NCBI GenBank assembly: GCA_001275005.1
Contig: JWZX01000458.1
Location: 1 to 11,518 of the forward strand
Length of the DNA: 11,518 nucleotides
Direction of reading: 5' to 3'
DNA from: Chrysochromulina tobinii
Taxonomy: Eukaryota > Haptophyta > Prymnesiales > Chrysochromulinaceae
Positions 6,937 to 11,518 of the stretch are shown here, in pieces. The translations under genes and the position numbers were made by a program. Each line of letters starts with the position of its first letter. Positions within the stretch are counted from its first letter, which is position 1. The notes beneath the pieces are model-generated. The model was not told the DNA's origin, did not search any database, and worked only from the letters and a program-made list of their open reading frames with translations.

Positions 6937-7827
6937 ATGCCCGTGACCATGAAGGTCTCGCCCAGGAACTCGGGCACGCCCCAGCCAAAGTCATCATCCC
7001 AAATGATCCTCGCCACGGTCAAGGACATTCAAGGCCGCCCGCGCTCGCCTGACTCCCGAGCGCTCATCACCCGATCGCCGCAGCGGGATGGCATCGGAGC
7101 GATGCGCGATTTCATCGCCAGGCGGACCGCCGAGCAAATTAGGCAGGGGAACCTCGAGCACAGTGCGAAACTGGCCTCGTGCAAGCCCGTGGTTGACTCG
7201 GTGATGGACACCGAGATTGCGGCGGTCGCCCGCGGTGAGCTTGCAAAGGCGTCAGCCGCACGGCGCGCTGAGGAGGAGGCCAAGCGCAAGGCAGCTGCGA
7301 GGGATTACTACTCGCGCCTCCGGACGGTCCGCAGCAACACAGACACTCTGATGGACACCGAGGCGGCGGCGATTGCCAGGAGTCAGATGGCCGCAATGTC
7401 GAGGGCGCGCAGGGCGGCGGAGGCGGAGGAGATCCGGAGGGAGAATTCGGCGATGAAGGAGAGGATCAGGAACGTCGTGTCGTTGACCGACGTCGACATC
7501 AGCGACGAGGTGGCGGGCGAGGCGCGTGAGATGAAGGCGGCCGAGAGCATGGCGCGGCGCCAAGCCCAGATTGAGAAGATCAAGGTGGAGAACGAGGCGA
7601 TCCGGCAGCGGCTTGCGAACGCCAAGGCGGTGACTGACGACGACGTGTTGGACGACGTGATGGAGGGCGGCAAGGCGGTCGGTGCGGCGCGTATCGCCAT
7701 GTCCGCGGATTCGAAGGCACGGAAGGCCCAGGCCGCGCAACAACTCAACTCTGAGAACAAGGAGTTGACCAGGCGGATTGCCAATACCACCTCCAAGACG
7801 GACGATGGCGACGGGAATCAATTTTGA
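6937..7827 (+). CDS. Helical repeat protein, about 51-residue repeats (296 aa)
   Basis: I do not recognise a named family, although similar repeats are familiar to me from algal proteins. From about residue 66 the protein is made of four degenerate repeats plus a short fifth. Each has a basic helix with a pattern like ENxxIxxRIxN, then a K(T)TDDD-type acidic turn, an Ala-rich segment (MDTExAAIARxxMA) and an Arg/Lys-Ala stretch. TDTLMDTEAAAIARSQMAAM and TDDDVLDDVMEGGKAVGAAR illustrate the register. The composition suggests a long alpha-helical or coiled-coil rod, possibly cytoskeletal (inference). No membrane segment was seen. The frame is open with an ATG at 6652, but the 95 extra residues look non-coding (lower GC, no repeat). 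The ATG at 6937 has a purine at -3 and starts strongly GC3-biased codons. It is intronless as read. Confidence 0.75.
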   Translation: MPVTMKVSPRNSGTPQPKSSSQMILATVKDIQGRPRSPDSRALITRSPQRDGIGAMRDFIARRTAEQIRQGNLEHSAKLASCKPVVDSVMDTEIAAVARGELAKASAARRAEEEAKRKAAARDYYSRLRTVRSNTDTLMDTEAAAIARSQMAAMSRARRAAEAEEIRRENSAMKERIRNVVSLTDVDISDEVAGEAREMKAAESMARRQAQIEKIKVENEAIRQRLANAKAVTDDDVLDDVMEGGKAVGAARIAMSADSKARKAQAAQQLNSENKELTRRIANTTSKTDDGDGNQF

Positions 7828-8400
7828 TCGAGCGCAACAAGGCGGGGGTTGGAGCCATATGGAGCCAGCCAGCCAACACCAGGGCAAGCATCTCCGAAGC
7901 AAACAGGCCCTCGGGCCATTTGCACTGGCCGCCGTGCAACTTTTGATGTGATCTCTCATCTCTGATCGGATGAATGATTGAATGTGAACGTGACGTCCCA
8001 TCGTACAAGCGAAGAGTCTAGCTCATCGCATCGGTGGGGGACCACGCGAGCCAGTCCGAGAGAACATGAGCACGAATAGCGGCAAGCCGGCACTGATGAG
8101 ATTCAATTCGAGTTCATGTTACAAGACGTCATCTCACAGCATCCGATCGGAGAGTTTCAGTTTGGGCCCAGGAATAAAGGACGCATGTTTTTGCTGATCA
8201 TCATCATAAATGGCTGAGGCCTGAGCGATTATGGTTATGTGCAACACAGCACACTCGTGAGACTCGTCCACACCTTGCGTCCACATTACCTGCCTTGCCC
8301 GCCTTGCCCATGTGCCAGAACCTGCCACGCCAGTGTAGAGTGCATGGTAGAGTGTTCCAGTCACCAGTGCGCAGCGCAGTGCCCACGTCGGAGACCGATC
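7828..8400 (+). other. Spacer between two plus-strand genes
   Basis: No convincing gene is seen. An AATAAA lies at 8173-8178, 346 nt past the upstream stop; this is far for a poly(A) signal and uncertain in algae. Two gacgtc palindromes occur near 7990 and 8125, the first as tgacgtcc. The open frame of the next gene extends back to 8239 without a good ATG, so the last 160 nt could be 5' UTR or coding. Confidence 0.5.
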
Positions 8401-11400
8401 ATGGGTTGTCCAAATCGGACAGTCTCAAGGCACCTGTCTTTCCTGATTTCTTGGATTGCCTTTGAGGACGCTGCGGACGGACGCCGATACGAAAGTGTGA
8501 AAGGGCTCTTGAGTGTGTGGGAAAGCGCGTCGCGTCGTGTGTTCAAACGCGCAAAAATGGTTTGCGGCGATTTCGTTCGCCTCGTGCCGAGCGGAGCGTT
8601 CGGCACACTCAATCATGGGACATGCTCGCAGCGCCACTCGGACACCGGCGAACCTCGATCCTTGGGGATGAGCGTGCTCCTCTTGCCGTGGCGCATCTTC
8701 CGCGTCCTCGTCGACGCGACGGTCATGACGGAGCTCCCCGTGTTGATCTGTCGGATGTATGCCCTCTCGAATGGGTTCGTCACGTCACCGACCTGCCAGA
8801 AGGAAGGCTCTCCCGGCGCTCGCTTCGCGTGCCAGCTCGATCGCTCTCTCGCTGTGGCAACGGTCGCCAGTGCTGTCCTCCTCAGCCTCCATGCCACGCT
8901 GAGCCTCGCCTCGGGCAGGTGGCGGCAGCACCGCGCCGCACTCGAAGTCGGGTCGTGGCGCAATCTGTTGACGCTGCTGGCGGAAGCGCTGATCCGGACG
9001 GCGCTTCCCGTCTTCATGGCCTGCGTACTATCGGACCCGGTTTCGTCAATTTCGTCGATCCGCGTGTGCTCGGGCTGCCATCGTCACGCCGCGCAGCTCG
9101 CTGCAACCGCTGCGGGCGTCGTCATTGGCTTGAAGCTGCTCTCTTGGCTGGTAATGCGCGCTCCGATGCAGTGCGCGGCCATCGTCCTGCTGGCCGCGCT
9201 CGGCGACGAGATGCTTGTCCGCGTGCAGCTGCGCCGCGCCGAAGCTCAGCTCCAGTTGGCGTTGCATGCAATGCTCTCGCCGGAGGTGCCGATCTGTTTG
9301 GCCTCTGAATGCCTCTGAATTCCTCTGATTGCCTCTGATTGCATGCAATGCTCTCGCCGGAGGTGCCGATCTGTTTGGCCTCTAAGTGCCTTTGAGTGCC
9401 TATCTGATGACCTCTGAGTGCCTCCCTAATGACCTCTGAGTGCCTCCCTAATGGCATCCTAATGACCTCTGAGTGCCTCCCTAATGACATCCTAATGATC
9501 TCTGAGTGCCTCCCTAATCAGCATTTGATGCATCCGCTCGACCGGCGTGAGGACGGCTCGGCGCTCCACCTGATCGATCTCGCCTCGGCCGAGCTCAACG
9601 AGATTCGTCAGATCTCGCCGAGCTGCATGGCGACACTACGTGTACCGGTACCGCCACAATTGGAGGCGCGCTGCCACGGCGCCGAGGTACGCACCTGATG
9701 CAATTGAGTGCACCTGATTGCATCTGAGTGCATCTGAGTGCACCTGAGTGCACCTGAGTGAACCTGATTGTGCCTGATTGCGCCTGATTGCGCCTGATGG
9801 CAGGTACGAGCCGAGGTGGAGCGGCTCGAGCAGCTGATTACGGATCATCAGCGTCTTGACGAAACCACCTGCGCCGGGATGCTCGCCCGAACTGCCGCTG
9901 AGCTTTTCCCGCGCTGGCCGAAGACTCTGGTCGATAGAGTCCCGTTTGAATACTGCACGGTGAGCTTGGGGATTGCATGCTGATTGCCTCCCTCATTGAT
10001 GGCCCCGTTTGAATACTGCACTGTAACGCACTCGTCCATGCACTCACTGATGAACTCTGATGACGCCCATTAATTGCCTCCCTCATCAGGTGACGCACTC
10101 GTACACGCACTGTGCGGAGATGCAGGCGGAGCACCTCCGGCGCCGTGGTGAGCCCTTGCATGCGGAGCGCCTCGATCGGCGTGGCGCCTCCGCAAGCACG
10201 TCATCATCAACGTCCTCATCAACGTCCTCATCAACGTCCTCCTCCTCCTCTTCCATGCCGGAGGACACGTCAAGCCTTCGTGTACTGTACCTGCTACTGC
10301 TCCGTGCTGACGCATACGACCTGTGTGGCTATTCACACCCCCCGGGCCTCTTCACACGAGGGGGCACCCTCGCGAGCGCACTCCTCTATGCCGTGGCGGA
10401 GCTGCCGCAGACGCCGGTAGCGTACCGTGCCCGCGACGGCGCTCTCACTGACGAACTCTGATGACGCCCATTGATTGCCTCCCTCATCAAGTATTGATTG
10501 CCTCCCTCATCAGGTGGCGTACCGTGCCCGCTTGCGCTCTCTCGGAGCGTTCTCTGCCGCGCGCCTCGAGCTGATCTCGGCCCACCGGCAGGTGATCTCG
10601 AGCTGATCTCACTGATTGCTACTGATGACCACCCGATGGCCCTCGCGCGCCTCGAGCTGATCTCGAGCTGAAATCTCGAGCTGATCTCGGCTGAAATCTC
10701 GAGCTGATCTCGGCTCAAATCTCGGCCCGTTGTGCAGCTGAGCCACGGGCGCTGTGGGGACTCGACCGCCCAACTCGACGCGCACGTGCTCAGCGCGACC
10801 GAGGCGCTGCGCACGCGCCGTGTCGGGCGCGTCACGCTCGCGGCGCACGGGGTGCTCCTCGCGCGCACGCGCTGTGAATTCACAGGCGAGCACGCGCAGC
10901 TCATCGCGGAGCTCCAGGTGCTCATCAATCTCCAGGTGGCAGATTGCGAGATGCACGAGCTGCTCGGAGATTCACAGCAGTCGCTCGGTGTGAACAAGAA
11001 CAAGGACAGCTACCTGATGGCGGCCGAGCGCGCGTACGAGAGCGCGTACAAGTACGGGTCGCCCTTGATTACCTTGATCACCCTTGATTACCTTGAACGA
11101 GAGCGCGTACAAGTACGGGTCGCCCTTGATTACCTTGATCACCCTTGATTACCTTGATTACGAGAGCGCGTACAAGTACGGGTCGCCCTTTGATGGACCT
11201 TGATTAGCATTGATTACCATTGATTAAACTTGAGTACCATTGATCACCCTTGATTACCTTGATTACCTACCCTTGATGGGCCCTGTCTACAGTCCTCGCC
11301 CTTGATGAATCTTGATTGCCCTTGATGGCAGGTGCGTGTCGCCCTCGGACATGCTCGGCGCTTGGAGGCTGATGAACCTTGATTGCCCTTGATGGCAGGT

Positions 11401-11518
11401 GCGTGTCGCCCTCGGACATGCTCGGCGCTTGGAGGCTGATGAACCTTGATTGCCCTTGATGGCAGGTGCGTGTCGCCCTCGGACATGCTCGGCGCTTGGA
11501 GGCTGAGGGCGAAGCTCG
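8401..11518 (+). CDS. Spliced gene for a multi-pass membrane protein of unknown function (at least seven exons, 3' end outside)
   Basis: Proposed exons: 8401-9285, 9522-9686, 9804-9959, 10090-10416, 10514-10591, 10738 to about 11051, and 11466 onward. The first five introns are GT-AG and phase 0, so the frame continues unbroken. ATG 8401 has A at -3 and G at +4; ATG 8344 is a weaker alternative. Exon 1 (295 codons) has about four to five hydrophobic segments (for example LAVATVASAVLLSLHATLSL, LIRTALPVFMACVL, AAGVVIGLKLLSWLVM, MQCAAIVLLAALG) and two Cys-rich loops. Later exons look soluble and helical: ELFPRWPKTLVDRVPFEYC, a Ser/Thr-rich linker in exon 4, and AERAYESAYK in exon 6, which has a TPR-like flavour (weak). 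I recognise no domain with confidence. The exon 6 donor is unresolved: every nearby GT is phase 2, whereas exon 7 reads best in phase 0 (VRVALGHARRLEAEGEA). Confidence 0.7.
9262..9383 (+). repeat. 45-nt direct repeat duplicating the exon 1 end and its splice donor
   Basis: Positions 9262-9306 and 9339-9383 are identical over 45 nt, with a period of 77. The unit spans the last coding bases of exon 1 (ending ccggag) and the donor gtgccg, so two identical donors exist. Reading past the first donor reaches an in-frame TGA within 11 codons, which favours use of the first one. Confidence 0.85.
9286..9521 (+). other. Intron 1 (236 nt, phase 0)
   Basis: The intron runs from gtgccg to aatcag. After the exon-edge duplication it consists of copies of ctctgagtgcctccctaatg with shorter catcctaatga units. 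It joins exon 1 (GAG) to exon 2 (CAT) in frame. Confidence 0.7.
9687..9803 (+). other. Intron 2 (117 nt, phase 0), decamer minisatellite
   Basis: The intron runs from gtacgc to atggcag and is almost wholly made of about ten copies of a 10-bp unit, cacctgagtg with gattgc variants. The intron start and the next exon share the first five bases gtacg. Confidence 0.75.
9960..10089 (+). other. Intron 3 (130 nt, phase 0), contains a copy of the exon 3-exon 4 junction
   Basis: The intron runs from gtgagc to catcag. Inside it, cccgtttgaatactgcac repeats the last 18 nt before the final G of exon 3. It is followed at once by a diverged copy (19 of 24) of the start of exon 4 (tgtaacgcactcgtcc...). Confidence 0.8.
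10204..10239 (+). repeat. Three 12-bp coding repeats (Ser/Thr linker)
   Basis: The unit tcatcaacgtcc occurs three times in tandem inside exon 4 and encodes a Thr-Ser-Ser-Ser linker. Its length is a multiple of three, so copy-number change would keep the frame. Confidence 0.85.
10417..10513 (+). other. Intron 4 (97 nt, phase 0), begins with a copy of the exon 5 start
   Basis: The intron starts gtagcgtaccgtgcccgc and exon 5 starts GTGGCGTACCGTGCCCGC (17 of 18 identical). Similarity resumes after that at gcgctctc. The 3' part (10447-10490) is nearly identical to the 3' end of intron 3, followed by a second copy of gattgcctccctcatcag at the acceptor. Confidence 0.8.
10592..10737 (+). other. Intron 5 (146 nt, phase 0), built from copies of the exon 5 end
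   Basis: The intron runs from gtgatc to tgtgcag. It contains cgcgcgcctcgagctgatct copied from the end of exon 5, then repeats of ctcgagctgatctcggctg with small indels, and ends in ctcggcccgttgtgcag, resembling the exon's own ctcggcccaccggcag. Confidence 0.75.
11036..11190 (+). repeat. Three tandem copies of the exon 6 end
   Basis: Copies start at 11036, 11097 and 11160 (spacing 61 and 63). Each begins acgagagcgcgtacaagtac and the first two run into ccttgattac decamers. The first copy is the coding end of exon 6; the others lie in intron 6. Each carries the same set of candidate GT donors. Confidence 0.85.
11052..11465 (+). other. Intron 6 (approximate bounds)
   Basis: The intron is filled with ccttgattac/ccttgattgc decamers, plus exon 6 copies at its left and exon 7 copies at its right. 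The donor is uncertain (gt at 11046, 11052 or 11058, all phase 2). The acceptor is placed at 11465 because the two earlier identical acceptors lead to a stop in every frame before the repeat unit ends. Confidence 0.5.
11303..11518 (+). repeat. Three tandem 67-bp copies of the exon 7 start with its acceptor
   Basis: Copies start at 11332, 11399 and 11466 with an exact period of 67. Each is preceded by cttgattgcccttgatggca ending in an AG acceptor. The first two end ...gaggctgatgaacc and close the frame; the third changes to ...gaggctgagggcgaagctcg and stays open to the window edge. Confidence 0.9.

Noticed and set aside
8239-8400. N-terminal extension of the membrane-protein gene from GTG 8239
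   Set aside because: GTG initiation is unlikely in a eukaryotic gene, the segment is Cys/His-rich without pattern, and the ATG at 8401 has a much better initiation context.
9264-9540. CRISPR-like array, because of short regular repeats
   Set aside because: The units are about 10-22 bp, directly adjacent with no unique spacers, and lie inside GT-AG introns that restore a frame. They are intronic minisatellites.
10738-11051. 14-3-3-like or clear TPR domain in exon 6
   Set aside because: AERAYESAYK is only a short helical resemblance; the diagnostic residues of either family are not present in the visible sequence.

Overview
The window looks like nuclear DNA from a GC-rich protist, most likely a haptophyte-type alga. 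The reasons are long multidomain genes with eukaryotic modules (U-box, PH, FYVE-like, parvulin, sterol-glucosyltransferase type), GT-AG introns built from short tandem repeats, and no bacterial operon or ribosome-binding-site structure. The lineage call is an inference from style only.

Layout. (1) Positions 1-3172, minus strand: one uninterrupted reading frame of at least 1,057 codons that runs off the left edge. It lacks a stop inside the window and is easily missed. It encodes, in order, a 'SHRWE / FDYSCMPQ / RFW' module, a possible cysteine-peptidase domain with a Cys...Asp-x-His layout, a U-box, a PH domain, a FYVE-like zinc finger and a coiled coil. (2) 3173-3730: spacer with a 31-bp tandem repeat, a CA-rich stretch and a strongly G-rich tract on the minus strand. 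(3) 3731-5467, minus: a 578-aa fusion of a parvulin prolyl isomerase and a sterol-3-beta-glucosyltransferase-like enzyme. (4) 5468-6936: very GC-rich divergent spacer with hairpins and palindromes. (5) 6937-7827, plus: a helical protein made of about 51-residue repeats. (6) 7828-8400: spacer. (7) 8401 to the right edge, plus: a spliced gene with a multi-pass membrane first exon and at least six further exons.

The two most notable signals are as follows. First, the large minus-strand protein appears to combine a ubiquitin-ligase module (U-box) with a possible deubiquitinase-like peptidase and two membrane-lipid-binding type modules in one chain. Second, the spliced gene on the right has introns that carry copies of their own flanking exon sequence. 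One intron even holds a contiguous copy of the exon-exon junction, two neighbouring introns share a near-identical 44-nt 3' end, and all five resolvable introns are phase 0. This pattern is what recent intron birth by local tandem duplication would leave. I see no operon-like pathway linking the four genes, and no RNA gene, CRISPR array or transposase.
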